Assembly: GCA_041744575.1 (NCBI GenBank)
Contig: JBGTKP010000051.1
Span: 62,001 to 126,000, forward strand
DNA length: 64,000 nucleotides
Direction: 5' to 3'
DNA from: JTS-RE37 sp041744575
GTDB lineage: Bacteria > Bacteroidota > Bacteroidia > Flavobacteriales > Flavobacteriaceae
Below the pieces are notes generated by a model. That model ran no database searches. It had not been told where the DNA came from and saw nothing but the letters and a program-made list of their open reading frames with translations. The position numbers were made by a program, and so were the translations under genes. Shown here in pieces: positions 14,649-24,584 of this stretch. The number at the start of each line of letters is the position of its first letter. Position 1 is the first letter of the stretch.

Positions 14649-16757
14649 ATGAAAATTTATGATGACAAGCATATTAAAAACGTTGTCCTTGTGGGAGCGC
14701 ACAATTGCGGAAAGACCACCTTGGCAGAAACCATGTTGTTTGAAGCGGGACTTATCAACAGGCGTGGTACCATAGAAACTAAAAATACCGTATCCGATTA
14801 TCATGAAATTGAACTCGAACGGGGCACCTCCGTCTATGCCACCCCATTGCATACCGAATGGCGAAATTTTAAAATCAACATCCTTGATACCCCCGGCCTC
14901 GATGACTTTATTGGTGAGATCGCGTCGGCCATACGTGTGGCTGACACAATTGTCATGATTCTCAACGCACAGCAGGGGGTGGAGGTGGGAACTGAGATTA
15001 TTTGGAATTATATAGATTCCTATTTAAAACCCACCCTTTTTGTCATCAACCAGATCGATCATACCAATGCCCGTTTTGATGAAAGTTTTAACAGTATCAA
15101 ATCGCTTGTAGGGAATCAGGCGATCAAGGTCCAGTATCCGATTTTTATTGATGGCGCTTTGTGCATTGTTGATGTTTTGAAAATGAAACTGTATAAGTTT
15201 GGGCCGGAGGGTGGAAAGCCTGAAAAATTAGTCATTCCCGAAGACCAAATTGAACTTGCCTCCACTTTGCACAATGAGCTTGTGGAAAAGGCAGCAGAAA
15301 ATGACGATGAGTTGCTGGAATTATTTTTCGACAAGGGGACACTCAATGAAGATGAGATGAGAAAAGGAATAAAGGCGGGGATGCTTCACCATGAATTATT
15401 TCCGGTTTTTTGTGTTTCTGCGCTTATGGATATGGGATCGGGAAGGTTGATGGGATTCATTGACAATGTGGCTCCGGCCGCTACTGATCTAAAACCTGAG
15501 CAAAGTGTGGAAGGAAAGGAAATTCCATTGTCCGGGTCGGCCCCGACCACCCTCTTTATTTTTAAGACTGTACATCAGCCTAACTTAGGGCAGATCACTT
15601 TTTTTAAGGTGATCTCGGGAGAAGTCGGAACTAATATGAAACTGGTAAATTCAAGAAATCGCGAAACAGAAACGCTGAATCAGTTGTTTATAATGGATGG
15701 CAAGAACCGACAGTCTGTTTCCAGACTTGCGACCGGCGACATAGGTGCTACCCTTAAACTAAAACATACCGAAACAAATGATACCCTCCACGCTCCGGAT
15801 ATGCCTGTTTCCATTATGCCGATCAAGCTTCCAGAAGAGCGAATCAGGAGGTCGGTTTCTGCAGTGAATACCAAAGATGAGGAAAAACTGAGTGAGGCAT
15901 TAAAGACCTTACACAGCCAGGATCCTACCGTGGTTATCCATTATTCCCAGGAATTAAAGGAATTGATCATTGGCTGTCAGGGGGAACTCCACCTGGCGAC
16001 CATAGACTGGACCTTAAAATATATCTTCAATATAGAAGCCCGTTTCGAAAAACCAAAAATCGCCTTTAGGGAGACCATCAAAAGGCCATCAACAGCCAGT
16101 TACCGGCATAAGAAACAGTCGGGGGGTTCAGGACAATTTGCTGAAGTTCATTTGAAAATTGAACCCTGGGAAGAAGGTATGCCAGAACCTGGTGGATTTA
16201 ATATCCGGGGTAAGGAAGACATCAATCTGAAATGGGGAGGGAAATTAATTTTTTACAACTGTATCGTAGGTGGCACAATAGATCTCCGGTATCTCCCTTC
16301 CATAATGAAGGGCATCATGGAGGTCATGGAGGCGGGCCCGCTTACCGGTTCTTATATCAGGGATGTGCGTGTGATGGTCTACGACGGAAAAATGCATTCT
16401 GTGGATTCCAACGACATCTCATTTAAAATAGCCGGGGCTCACGCGTTCCGCCAAGCATTTTTGAATGCGCAACCAAAACTCCTTGAACCAACCAGGGAAC
16501 TGACAGTTAAGGTTCCGGAGGAAATGGTGGGCAATGTCATGACCGATCTGCAGGCAAGACGTTCCCTCATACAGGGAATTGATAATATAGGGAATTATCA
16601 GATCCTGAAATCAATTACACCTGAGTCGGAGTTGTTCGGCTTTTCGACCGATCTCAGGTCGATCACCCAGGGTAAAGCCGCATTTCAATCTGTGTTCTCT
16701 TCCTATCAGCCCGTCCCGCCCAACATACAGGAAACCCTTGTAAAGGAGTTGCAGTGA
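14649..16757 (+). CDS. Elongation factor G paralogue (EF-G2-like) with altered GTPase motifs
   Basis: A 702-residue protein with the full EF-G architecture: GTPase domain about 1-265, domain II about 300-380, then III, IV and V (ending near FSSYQPVPP). The P-loop GAHNCGKTT (16-24) is intact. Switch I is diverged (ERGTS for ERGIT). G3 reads DTPGLDDF with L84 in place of the catalytic His of DTPGHVDF, and G4 is NQID (134-137) rather than NKxD. Bacteroides EF-G2 paralogues that support translation without GTP hydrolysis are known, and this looks like that class. It should bind ribosomes and translocate tRNA/mRNA, with slow or absent GTP turnover. Single gene with a long regulatory upstream region. 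Confidence 0.85.
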   Translation: MKIYDDKHIKNVVLVGAHNCGKTTLAETMLFEAGLINRRGTIETKNTVSDYHEIELERGTSVYATPLHTEWRNFKINILDTPGLDDFIGEIASAIRVADTIVMILNAQQGVEVGTEIIWNYIDSYLKPTLFVINQIDHTNARFDESFNSIKSLVGNQAIKVQYPIFIDGALCIVDVLKMKLYKFGPEGGKPEKLVIPEDQIELASTLHNELVEKAAENDDELLELFFDKGTLNEDEMRKGIKAGMLHHELFPVFCVSALMDMGSGRLMGFIDNVAPAATDLKPEQSVEGKEIPLSGSAPTTLFIFKTVHQPNLGQITFFKVISGEVGTNMKLVNSRNRETETLNQLFIMDGKNRQSVSRLATGDIGATLKLKHTETNDTLHAPDMPVSIMPIKLPEERIRRSVSAVNTKDEEKLSEALKTLHSQDPTVVIHYSQELKELIIGCQGELHLATIDWTLKYIFNIEARFEKPKIAFRETIKRPSTASYRHKKQSGGSGQFAEVHLKIEPWEEGMPEPGGFNIRGKEDINLKWGGKLIFYNCIVGGTIDLRYLPSIMKGIMEVMEAGPLTGSYIRDVRVMVYDGKMHSVDSNDISFKIAGAHAFRQAFLNAQPKLLEPTRELTVKVPEEMVGNVMTDLQARRSLIQGIDNIGNYQILKSITPESELFGFSTDLRSITQGKAAFQSVFSSYQPVPPNIQETLVKELQ

Positions 16758-16856
16758 CTTGCGCTAATTTCCATTTTTTTGCATTTCTCTACGATATCGG
16801 TCAGGGCAGCAGGAGATAGTAAGTCGGCCGCTATAAAAAAATCCGATTCAAAATAT

Positions 16857-16864
16857 TATATTTG
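16857..16864 (+). promoter_or_regulatory. Candidate Bacteroidota -7 element (TAnnTTTG) before the cold-shock gene
   Basis: TAtaTTTG matches the Bacteroidota sigma-A -7 consensus and lies about 150 bp before the cold-shock gene start. No clear -33 TTG box is at the usual spacing, so support is weak. Confidence 0.35.
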
Positions 16865-17010
16865 TAGTGGTTTTGGCAATCATAAATTTTTATGGTGATC
16901 CAAAACTCCCCGGCCGATCCGTTGATTAATTATGAATTCCTTTTCCATAAAAAGTCCTTTATAATTCTCATCGCTTCAAAAACTCATTTGGAATAAACTT
17001 AAAATTAAAA

Positions 17011-17466
17011 ATGGCAAAATCACAACAGACGTATAACAAAAGTGAAAAGGAAAAAAAACGCCTGAAAAAAAGAGAGGATAAACAAAAGAAGAAGGAAGCC
17101 CGTAAACTTGCTTCCAAAGAAGGTGGCGGAGGGATTCAATTCGCCTATGTGGACCATGACGGGCATTTGACGGATACCCCCCCGGACCCTTCCAAAAAAA
17201 TTAAAGTTGATGCAGATTCCATCATTCTTGGAATTCCTAAAAAGGAGGAAGGAGATCAGGAACCCGTAGATCCGGTAAGGAAAGGAAAAGTGTCTTTCTT
17301 TGATTCATCCAAAGGTTTTGGTTTCATTATAGACGAAGAAAATCAGGAGAAATATTTTACACATGTCAGCGGGCTGATCGACGAAATCGCTGAAAATGAT
17401 AAGGTCACTTTTGAACTTATAAGGGGAATGAAAGGGATGAATGCCGTTCGCGTAAAGAAAGTGTAA
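17011..17466 (+). CDS. Cold-shock domain protein with lysine-rich N-terminal tail
   Basis: A 151-residue protein. Residues about 87-150 are a cold-shock domain: GKVSFFDSSKGFGFI contains the RNP1-like KGFGFI, and EKYFTHVSGL contains the RNP2-like segment. The domain binds single-stranded RNA or DNA. The first 35 residues are almost all Lys, Glu and Arg (KSEKEKKRLKKREDKQKK), predicting a charged helix, and are followed by an acidic/proline linker. This tailed architecture is common in Flavobacteria. Cytosolic RNA chaperone by family. It has an unusually long upstream region (250 bp), as is typical of cold-shock mRNAs. Confidence 0.9.
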   Translation: MAKSQQTYNKSEKEKKRLKKREDKQKKKEARKLASKEGGGGIQFAYVDHDGHLTDTPPDPSKKIKVDADSIILGIPKKEEGDQEPVDPVRKGKVSFFDSSKGFGFIIDEENQEKYFTHVSGLIDEIAENDKVTFELIRGMKGMNAVRVKKV

Positions 17467-17638
17467 CAAAATACGTGATCTTCCCCGGGCGGTAAATATC
17501 TTCCCTGGTATTCGCCCCGGATTCACCCGCACTTGATAATCTCTGAAAGACCGGCACCACAAATTTTCGCTCTGAATTTATTACACCCTCTCTTTTTAAT
17601 TATCTTACCACACAATTTTTCCTATTTAAATAATATTC

Positions 17639-20600
17639 ATGAAGGCCAGTCAAACTTTTTTTTCACTTTTTTGGATCCTTTCAGGGTCATTTATTGTAGG
17701 AGCACAGGATAAGCAAAAAGATGCTGCAGAGGATATATATAAAGGCCTCGCATTCAGAAATATCGGCCCGGCTTTGACCTCAGGGCGAATTGCTGACATC
17801 GCCATCCACCCCGGAGATGAAAGTACCCTTTATGTCGCAGTAGGCTCAGGAGGGGTGTGGAAAACGGTCAATGCAGGAACCACCTGGAAACCGATTTTTG
17901 ACATTCAGGACAGTTACTCTATTGGTTGCCTCACTCTGGATCCCTCCAATCCGAACACGATTTGGGTAGGCACAGGAGAAAATGTGGGTGGCAGACACGT
18001 TGGATTCGGAGACGGAGTATATGTAAGTCGTGATGCTGGTGCAACATGGAAAAATTCCGGACTTAAGAATTCGGAACATATATCAAAGATTATTATTCAC
18101 CCGGAAGATTCAGATGTTATCTGGGTAGCGGTACAGGGACCTTTATGGAGCAAGGGAGGCGATCGCGGTTTGTATAAATCCACCGACGGCGGAGTAACCT
18201 GGAGCAAAACCCTTGGAAATGAAGAATGGACTGGGGTGACCGATATTGTCCTTGATCCGACGAATCCGGATATCCTGTATGCGGCTACCTGGGACAGGCA
18301 TCGCACCGTCGCGGCCTATATGGGCGGTGGCCCGGGTTCGGGAATCCACAGGAGTGAGGACGGCGGCCAAAACTGGGTCAAACTCACAGAAGGGATCCCC
18401 GCTTCAAATCTTGGAAAAATAGGCCTGACTATATCCCCGTTTGATCACGAAACCATCTATGCAGCGATAGAACTTGACAGGAAAAAAGGAGGGATTTACA
18501 TGTCGTCCGATAAGGGTACGTCCTGGACAAAACAATCGGAAACGGTTTCAGGAGGCACCGGACCGCATTATTATCAGGAACTGTATGCTTCGCCCCATCA
18601 GGAAGGCCGTTTGTACCTGATGAGTTATATGGTCCTGATTTCCGATGACCATGGTAAAACATTCCGGACAATGAATGAAAAAAATAAGCATGTGGACAGC
18701 CATGCCATGATATTTAAGGAATCTGATCCGGACTATCTTTTATTTGGAACGGATGGCGGACTCTATGAATCCTATGATCTGGCAAAGACATGGCGTTTTT
18801 TCGGAAACCTTCCTGTCACCCAATACTATAAAATTGCTGTTGATGACACCTCACCGTTTTACAATATATATGGCGGTACCCAGGACAATGGTTCTCATGG
18901 CGGCCCGTCAAGGACAAGAAGTAAATCCGGCATTCTGAATTCAGACTGGTGGATCACGCTTGGAGCCGACGGGCATCAGTCTGCTATTGAGCCCGGAAAT
19001 CCAAATATTACTTATGGGGAATTTCAGCAGGGATATTTGTGGAGGGTAGACCAGATCACAGGAGAAACTGTATTCATCCAACCACAGCCGGCTAAAGGAG
19101 ATCCATTTGAACGATTCAACTGGGACGCCCCTATACTTGTGAGTCCCCATAATCCGACGCGACTCTATTTCGCTTCATACAGAGTTTGGAAATCCGAAGA
19201 CAGGGGTGACGACTGGGTCCCTGTTTCAGGAGATCTTACCCGTAATGAAGACCGTATCAAGATGCCAATAATGGGCAGACAACAAAGCTGGGACAATGCC
19301 TGGGACGTAGCCGCAATGTCAGATTACAATACCATCACCTCTTTGGCAGAATCCCCTTTAAAGGAAGGTCTTCTCTATGCCGGAACAGATGACGGCATTT
19401 TGCAGATTACCGAAGACGGTGGATCCAGCTGGCGGAAAGTGATGTTGGGGTCTATTAAGGGTATTCCGCCCCGAGCCTTTGTCAACGATGTCAGAGCCGA
19501 TCTTTTTGACGCCAATACTGTTTATCTGGTACTGGACAATCACAAGGAAGGGGACTACAGGCCCTACTTCCTTAAAAGTACGGATACCGGTAAAACATGG
19601 ACGATGATCAGTGGTGATTTACCTCAAAGGTTGCTCGTCTGGCGGATGGTACAGGATCACGTAAAAAAAGACCTGCTCTTTGCTGCTACCGAATTCGGGG
19701 TGTATTTTACTTCCAATGGCGGGCTCAACTGGAAAGAGCTCAGCGGCGGTTTGCCGACAATTTCGTTCAGAGACCTTACAATTCAGCGAAGGGAAAACGA
19801 CCTGGTTTTGGGTTCTTTCGGGCGAGGAATCTTTATCCTCGATGATATTGCCCCTCTTAGGGAATTCAGTACTGCCGTGCGGAGGGATTCCGTCCTCCTG
19901 TTCCCGGTAAAGCCGGCGAAGCTATACATCGAAAAGAATGAGGTGTATGGCCAGGGAGACGCACAGTACGCTGCCAGTAATCCACCTTTTGGGGCTACTT
20001 TTACCTATTACCTTCCCGAATCACTGAAATCCGCAAAGGCACTGCGACAGGAAAAAGAGAAAGCCCTGGAAAAGGAAAGAAAGGATATACCTTTTTCTGG
20101 TTGGGACAGTTTGCAACATGAAAAAAACAATGCAGGCCCCTCCTTTATTCTCCTTGTCAAGGATGGCCAGGGGGAAGTGGTCAATTCGGTCCAGGGAAGT
20201 AACCTGAAAGGATTTAATCGTGTGACCTGGCCCTTGAATTACGCCAAACGGGAAGCCATAAGTCTGAACCCACCAACGGATACTGAGTCCGAAGAGGAAT
20301 CTTTTGACACCTCTTATCTGGCAGGGCCCGGAACTTATACAGTGACACTTTACAAGCAAATAAACGGAGAATTGACTCCGCAGGCCGGTCCCGTATCTTT
20401 TGAGGTCAGGGCTTTGGGAGAAGGCGCGCTTCCTGTCAAACCGGCTTCGGAGATTGCAGCATTCCGGTCGGAATATCAGCAGTTCACTCAGGATCTGGCA
20501 GCAACGGATATGGTATTATCCAAAAGCCTGGAAAAGGTGAGAGCCATGAAACGTGCTTTTGTCGAAGCTAAAAAACCAACTTCTGCGTTGCATAATGGTA

Positions 20601-20905
20601 TTTATGATGCCGAACAACAGCTGCTTATGATAGATGAAACTATGAATGGAAATTCAGCCAAAAACGAGATAGGAGAAGATTCCGGACCATCCCCAAAGGA
20701 TGCTGAATTTGTCGGGATGGCCGCGTTAATTACTACATATGGACCTACAGGAGGACATCGCAAGGCATTTCAGCGGGCCAAAACGCAGCTCGCGGAACTT
20801 AAAACTGAACTTAGAAAGGTAACAGAGTCAACCATCCCTACCCTGGAAAAAGAATTACAGGCAGCTGGTGCGCCCTGGATAGAAGGCCAGGGATTGATCG
20901 ATTAG
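17639..20905 (+). CDS. Secreted VPS10/sortilin-like BNR-repeat beta-propeller protein
   Basis: A 1088-residue protein with signal peptide MKASQTFFSLFWILSGSFIVGAQ. Residues about 35-750 consist of repeated BNR/Asp-box units (SxDxGxTW variants: SRDAGATWKN, STDGGVTWSK, SEDGGQNWVK, SSDKGTSWTK, SEDRGDDWVP, TEDGGSSWRK, STDTGKTWTM). These form one or two large propellers like sortilin or glycosidase-type propellers. The C-terminal 330 residues contain a beta domain (FTYYLPESLKSAK onward) and a helical tail with coiled-coil character. Such proteins abound in marine Bacteroidota; they are thought to bind or process polymers, but their function is unproven. It stands alone. Confidence 0.88.
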   Translation: MKASQTFFSLFWILSGSFIVGAQDKQKDAAEDIYKGLAFRNIGPALTSGRIADIAIHPGDESTLYVAVGSGGVWKTVNAGTTWKPIFDIQDSYSIGCLTLDPSNPNTIWVGTGENVGGRHVGFGDGVYVSRDAGATWKNSGLKNSEHISKIIIHPEDSDVIWVAVQGPLWSKGGDRGLYKSTDGGVTWSKTLGNEEWTGVTDIVLDPTNPDILYAATWDRHRTVAAYMGGGPGSGIHRSEDGGQNWVKLTEGIPASNLGKIGLTISPFDHETIYAAIELDRKKGGIYMSSDKGTSWTKQSETVSGGTGPHYYQELYASPHQEGRLYLMSYMVLISDDHGKTFRTMNEKNKHVDSHAMIFKESDPDYLLFGTDGGLYESYDLAKTWRFFGNLPVTQYYKIAVDDTSPFYNIYGGTQDNGSHGGPSRTRSKSGILNSDWWITLGADGHQSAIEPGNPNITYGEFQQGYLWRVDQITGETVFIQPQPAKGDPFERFNWDAPILVSPHNPTRLYFASYRVWKSEDRGDDWVPVSGDLTRNEDRIKMPIMGRQQSWDNAWDVAAMSDYNTITSLAESPLKEGLLYAGTDDGILQITEDGGSSWRKVMLGSIKGIPPRAFVNDVRADLFDANTVYLVLDNHKEGDYRPYFLKSTDTGKTWTMISGDLPQRLLVWRMVQDHVKKDLLFAATEFGVYFTSNGGLNWKELSGGLPTISFRDLTIQRRENDLVLGSFGRGIFILDDIAPLREFSTAVRRDSVLLFPVKPAKLYIEKNEVYGQGDAQYAASNPPFGATFTYYLPESLKSAKALRQEKEKALEKERKDIPFSGWDSLQHEKNNAGPSFILLVKDGQGEVVNSVQGSNLKGFNRVTWPLNYAKREAISLNPPTDTESEEESFDTSYLAGPGTYTVTLYKQINGELTPQAGPVSFEVRALGEGALPVKPASEIAAFRSEYQQFTQDLAATDMVLSKSLEKVRAMKRAFVEAKKPTSALHNGIYDAEQQLLMIDETMNGNSAKNEIGEDSGPSPKDAEFVGMAALITTYGPTGGHRKAFQRAKTQLAELKTELRKVTESTIPTLEKELQAAGAPWIEGQGLID

Positions 20906-20973
20906 AATTTTGTCCCGCACCCTTTCCCCGGTTACATGGTATCATGTAAATCGATTTTAATTAAAAGTAACGT

Positions 20974-21966
20974 ATGAAATCATTTACCACCGCTGAGCTT
21001 AGTAATATCTTAAAAGGGCAACTGATAGGAAATGGTCAGCAGCGGATCACCGGACTTGGAAATCTAACCACCGCTGCAAGCGAACAAATAACATTTATCG
21101 GCAGTTCTAAATATGCCCGTCTCTGGCCGTCATGTGGAGCTTCTGCGGCGATTGTTAATGCTTCACTCTCCCTCACTCCGGTTGATAACAGGCCTTTTAT
21201 ACTCGTGACAGATGCGGATCTGGCCATGGCAAGATTACTCGAGCTTTTTTTGCCTGAAACTCCGGTATTTGAAGAGGAAATTCATCCCACGGCCGTCATC
21301 CACCCTACGGTTATTTTGGGGAACGGATGTAAGGTAGGTGCCGGGTGTTATATAGGAAAAGATGTGGTAATTGGTGAAGGAACTGTGCTTTTTCCTAACG
21401 TGACCATTTTTGATGAATCTTCCATAGGATCGCATACAACCATTTGGTCAGGGACGGTTATTCGTGAAAGAACCCAAATAGGGGAAAACTGTATCCTTCA
21501 TACCAACGTCAGTATTGGTGCAGACGGTTTTGGCTACCGGCAGAGAGAAGATCGAAAAGGTCTGGTTAAAATTCCCCATATAGGGAATGTCATCATTGGC
21601 AATTGGGTCGAAATAGGAGCCAATTCCTGTGTAGATCGCGCCAAATTCAACGCCACCATTATAGGGGATGGCTGTAAAATAGATAACCTTGTGCAAATCG
21701 GGCATAATTCGATTATGGGGCGCTCCTGCATTATGGCTGGAGGCAGCGGGCTGGCAGGTTCAGTCACTCTCGGGGACGGGGTAGTGATTGGCGGAAGTGC
21801 TTCTATAAAAGATCATACTACCATTCACTCCGGTGCCGTTGTGGGAGCAGGTTCCGGTGTAATGAATGACGTGCCCGCTGGAAAAACAGTCCTTGGCTAT
21901 CCCGCCTGCGATTCACGGGAAATGCTGCGGCAGTGGGTGGCCCTCCGAAAGCTGGGTAAAGTCTGA
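20974..21966 (+). CDS. lpxD: UDP-3-O-acylglucosamine N-acyltransferase (LpxD family)
   Basis: A 330-residue hexapeptide-repeat acyltransferase. The N-terminal LpxD uridine-binding domain spans 1-100. Left-handed beta-helix repeats start at about 103 (IHPTAVIHPTVILGNGCKVG), and the catalytic His is H244 in QIGHNSIMG, matching H239 of the E. coli enzyme. GADGFGY at about 182-188 is the family signature. The enzyme adds the N-linked 3-hydroxyacyl chain in lipid A synthesis. Because it is not beside lpxC, lpxA or fabZ here, it may be the second LpxD paralogue often found in Flavobacteria. A hairpin overlaps its stop. Confidence 0.92.
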   Translation: MKSFTTAELSNILKGQLIGNGQQRITGLGNLTTAASEQITFIGSSKYARLWPSCGASAAIVNASLSLTPVDNRPFILVTDADLAMARLLELFLPETPVFEEEIHPTAVIHPTVILGNGCKVGAGCYIGKDVVIGEGTVLFPNVTIFDESSIGSHTTIWSGTVIRERTQIGENCILHTNVSIGADGFGYRQREDRKGLVKIPHIGNVIIGNWVEIGANSCVDRAKFNATIIGDGCKIDNLVQIGHNSIMGRSCIMAGGSGLAGSVTLGDGVVIGGSASIKDHTTIHSGAVVGAGSGVMNDVPAGKTVLGYPACDSREMLRQWVALRKLGKV

Positions 21967-21995
21967 ATTCCTGCAAATATCAATCAGGAATCAGA
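21962..21995. terminator. Hairpin at the convergent ends of lpxD and the decarboxylase gene
   Basis: An 11-bp stem with one bulge (tctgaattcctg with caggaatcaga) covers both stop codons of the convergent genes, which are only 17 bp apart. No T run follows, so its efficiency as a bidirectional terminator is uncertain. Confidence 0.45.
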
Positions 21996-23465
21996 CGCCA
22001 CCAACGCCCTTCCAATTTCTACAGTTTTATTGACCAGCAAGTCCAGGTCTTCTCTCTTTGTCCGATGATTCACTATACAAACCCGGATACAATACTGATT
22101 CCCCAGAATGGTGGAAGACGGGGAAGCAATCCCCCTTTCCTGTAATTGTATCAGGATTTCCCGGTTCAGTTCGTTCCTAGCGTCCTCAGACAAGCCCACT
22201 TCAAAGAACTGATAACACACGATACTCATGCCGACCGGAGCCATCACCCTAAGGTGAGGGTTTGAACTAATCATGTCGGCCAGATATTCTGCCTGTCTGT
22301 TGTTCTGGGCAATTAAAGCGCTGTATTTCCGCAAACCATGTTCCTTCAGGGACATCCAGACCTTTAATGCCTTAAAACCTCTTGAAAGTTCAAATCCCAG
22401 ATTATTGTGGGATTCAGGTCCGGCAGCCAACCCCCTTGCCGCCTGAAGCAGATAGTTGGGGGTAATCGTAAATGCCTCCCTGTGAGCGGCGGCATTCTTA
22501 AACAACACACAGCCCACTTCATAGGGTATATATAGCCATTTATGCAGGTCAAATGCCAGGCTATCCGCTTTTTCTATGGCCTTAAGAGCATCGGAGTAGC
22601 GCTCATCAAGTTTGCAAAGTGCACCGTAGGCCCCATCCACATGGAACCACAGCTGGTATTTTTTACAGGTGTTATAAATGTCATCCATCGGATCTATGGC
22701 CCCGGTGTTGACCGTTCCTGCATTTCCCACAACGCACATGGGTACCAGCCCCTGTGCAAGATCCTCAGAAATAGTTTTTTCCAGCATTTCCACATTCATC
22801 CGGTATTGATCATCGGTAGGGATGACCCTCACCGCCAAAGTGCCAAGTCCAATGATCTCAGCTGCCTTGATCACGCAGCTATGGGTTTCTGAGGAACAAT
22901 AAACCAGTAACTGCCGCCCATAAGCATGCAGACCGGCATTTCTGACCTTTTCATCCTGGTAGTTTCTGGCGACTGTCAGGGCGGTAATGTTTGCCATACT
23001 TCCCCCACTTAGCAGTATACCTGAAGCCGATGACGGGAAATTCAACATTTGCTTGCACCAGTTCACCACCTGTTGATCCACATACATAGGGCTGTGTTCT
23101 CCAATGGTTACATTGGGGTTCATCGCGGATGCAAGCAGATCGGAAAGCGCACCAAATGCGGTTCCCGTACCCTGAACCCACGCAAAGAACCTGGGATGGA
23201 TATTCCCTTTGGTGTAGGGAAATACGTATTTTTTAAAATCTTCATATACCGCGTCGATATCCTGGGGATATTCAGGAAGGTCTCCGGAAAGAAAATGCTT
23301 TACCTCCTCAGGGATAGGTTTCCAGCTCGGTTGTTCCCCGATGGTTTCCAGATAATCCATCACATCGTCAATCATCTGATGCCCCAATCGACGGATCTGA
23401 GACCAATTTTCAGGGTCCAGCGTTAGATTCTTATCGACTGTCATTGCATGGTCTTTCCTGCTCAT
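21984..23465 (-). CDS. PLP-dependent group II decarboxylase (aromatic-amino-acid type)
   Basis: A 493-residue fold-type I PLP enzyme. The Schiff-base lysine is K309 in SLAFDLHKWLYIPYE. VSxGNAGTVNTGAIDP and WFHVDGAYG (with the PLP-pyridine Asp at 277) are the family signatures, and LLSGGSMANITAL is the phosphate-binding turn. Group II enzymes decarboxylate aromatic L-amino acids, glutamate, aspartate or diaminobutyrate; overall length and the HKW motif favour the aromatic/tyrosine-tryptophan type. Cytosolic. It is divergent from the EamA exporter gene at 23667, so the product amine or its precursor might be exported, which is an inference from position only. Confidence 0.88.
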   Translation of the reverse strand: MSRKDHAMTVDKNLTLDPENWSQIRRLGHQMIDDVMDYLETIGEQPSWKPIPEEVKHFLSGDLPEYPQDIDAVYEDFKKYVFPYTKGNIHPRFFAWVQGTGTAFGALSDLLASAMNPNVTIGEHSPMYVDQQVVNWCKQMLNFPSSASGILLSGGSMANITALTVARNYQDEKVRNAGLHAYGRQLLVYCSSETHSCVIKAAEIIGLGTLAVRVIPTDDQYRMNVEMLEKTISEDLAQGLVPMCVVGNAGTVNTGAIDPMDDIYNTCKKYQLWFHVDGAYGALCKLDERYSDALKAIEKADSLAFDLHKWLYIPYEVGCVLFKNAAAHREAFTITPNYLLQAARGLAAGPESHNNLGFELSRGFKALKVWMSLKEHGLRKYSALIAQNNRQAEYLADMISSNPHLRVMAPVGMSIVCYQFFEVGLSEDARNELNREILIQLQERGIASPSSTILGNQYCIRVCIVNHRTKREDLDLLVNKTVEIGRALVASDS

Positions 23466-23666
23466 AATTGATTTTGCTTGGTTACATTAAATGCGGCGAC
23501 CAATGTAGGGATTTCTGATTGTTTTTTGCTAATCACAAGGCTTAAAGACCAAACTGGGTCCAGATGCCCGAGCCTTAAAATATGTTCCGAAATCGTCACA
23601 AAATTATGCCGGTCATTCATCAGGTTATTCTTAATTTTGCTGTTTTTTAGGAACAGGTCAATCGAC

Positions 23667-24584
23667 ATGGGAAAATCTCCAAATACCACCCTCATCATAC
23701 TTGCTTTTTTCTCCATCTATGTTATATGGGGATCCACCTACCTCCTCAATAAGATAGCCGTCTCTGAGCTACCCCCATTTATGTTGGCCTCCCTGCGATT
23801 TACAACGGCCGGACTTCTCATCTTTCTGCTTTGCAGGATCATGAGAATTTCACTGAAGGTGAGTTCCCGCCAACTTTTTAATACGGTAATTGCCGGATTT
23901 CTATTTCTGACTTTTGGAAACGGGGTGGTCGTTTGGGCATTGAAATATGTGGATAGCGGATTTGCGGCCCTTGAAATTTCAGCACAACCACTGATTGTCT
24001 TGCTATTGATGCGGATTATAGACGGAAAAAAGATAAAGGCCATGTCGGTTATTGGTGTTATCCTTGGTTTTATTGGTATCTATCTCCTGGTAAGTCAGAA
24101 ACAGATTATCAGTCGCGAGGGCTCCCTTACCGGCATGATCATGATCCTCATGTGTATGGTTAGTTGGGGTTATGGCAGTCTCTTCGTCGCAAAGGCAACG
24201 CTTCCTCAGAATTTTTTTGTAAATACCGCTTACCAGATGTTTACTGGGGGCATCATGCTGTTTCTCGCCAGTCTTCTTTTCGGAGAGGAGTGGACTGCTC
24301 CGAATATCTGGAGTGGCCCTGTTCAATTATCTATGATCCTCCTGGTGGTATTCGGCAGCATTGTCGCCTTTACATCCTTTAATTATCTTCTCAAAACCAT
24401 CTCACCGGAGAAGGTGGCGACTTCTACCTATGTCAATCCTATAATCGCTCTCCTGCTTGGATGGTATTTTTTAAACGAGGAGATCACCCTTCAATCCGTT
24501 GTGGCGGCAGTTGTCCTGCTCACCGGTGTATATTTTATCAACACCAGGAAAAAACTCGCGATCTATTCCCGTTTCTTAAGATAA
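23667..24584 (+). CDS. EamA/DMT family transporter
   Basis: A 305-residue inner-membrane protein with ten predicted hydrophobic segments in two EamA repeats. It starts MGKSPNTTLIILAFFSIYVIWGSTYLLNK, with the WGSTY motif typical of RhaT/EamA exporters. The frame is open for 63 codons upstream, but the ATG at 23667 places the first membrane helix correctly. Family members export amino acids or metabolites by proton exchange; the substrate is unknown. It is divergent from the PLP decarboxylase gene with a 201-bp shared upstream region. Confidence 0.88.
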   Translation: MGKSPNTTLIILAFFSIYVIWGSTYLLNKIAVSELPPFMLASLRFTTAGLLIFLLCRIMRISLKVSSRQLFNTVIAGFLFLTFGNGVVVWALKYVDSGFAALEISAQPLIVLLLMRIIDGKKIKAMSVIGVILGFIGIYLLVSQKQIISREGSLTGMIMILMCMVSWGYGSLFVAKATLPQNFFVNTAYQMFTGGIMLFLASLLFGEEWTAPNIWSGPVQLSMILLVVFGSIVAFTSFNYLLKTISPEKVATSTYVNPIIALLLGWYFLNEEITLQSVVAAVVLLTGVYFINTRKKLAIYSRFLR

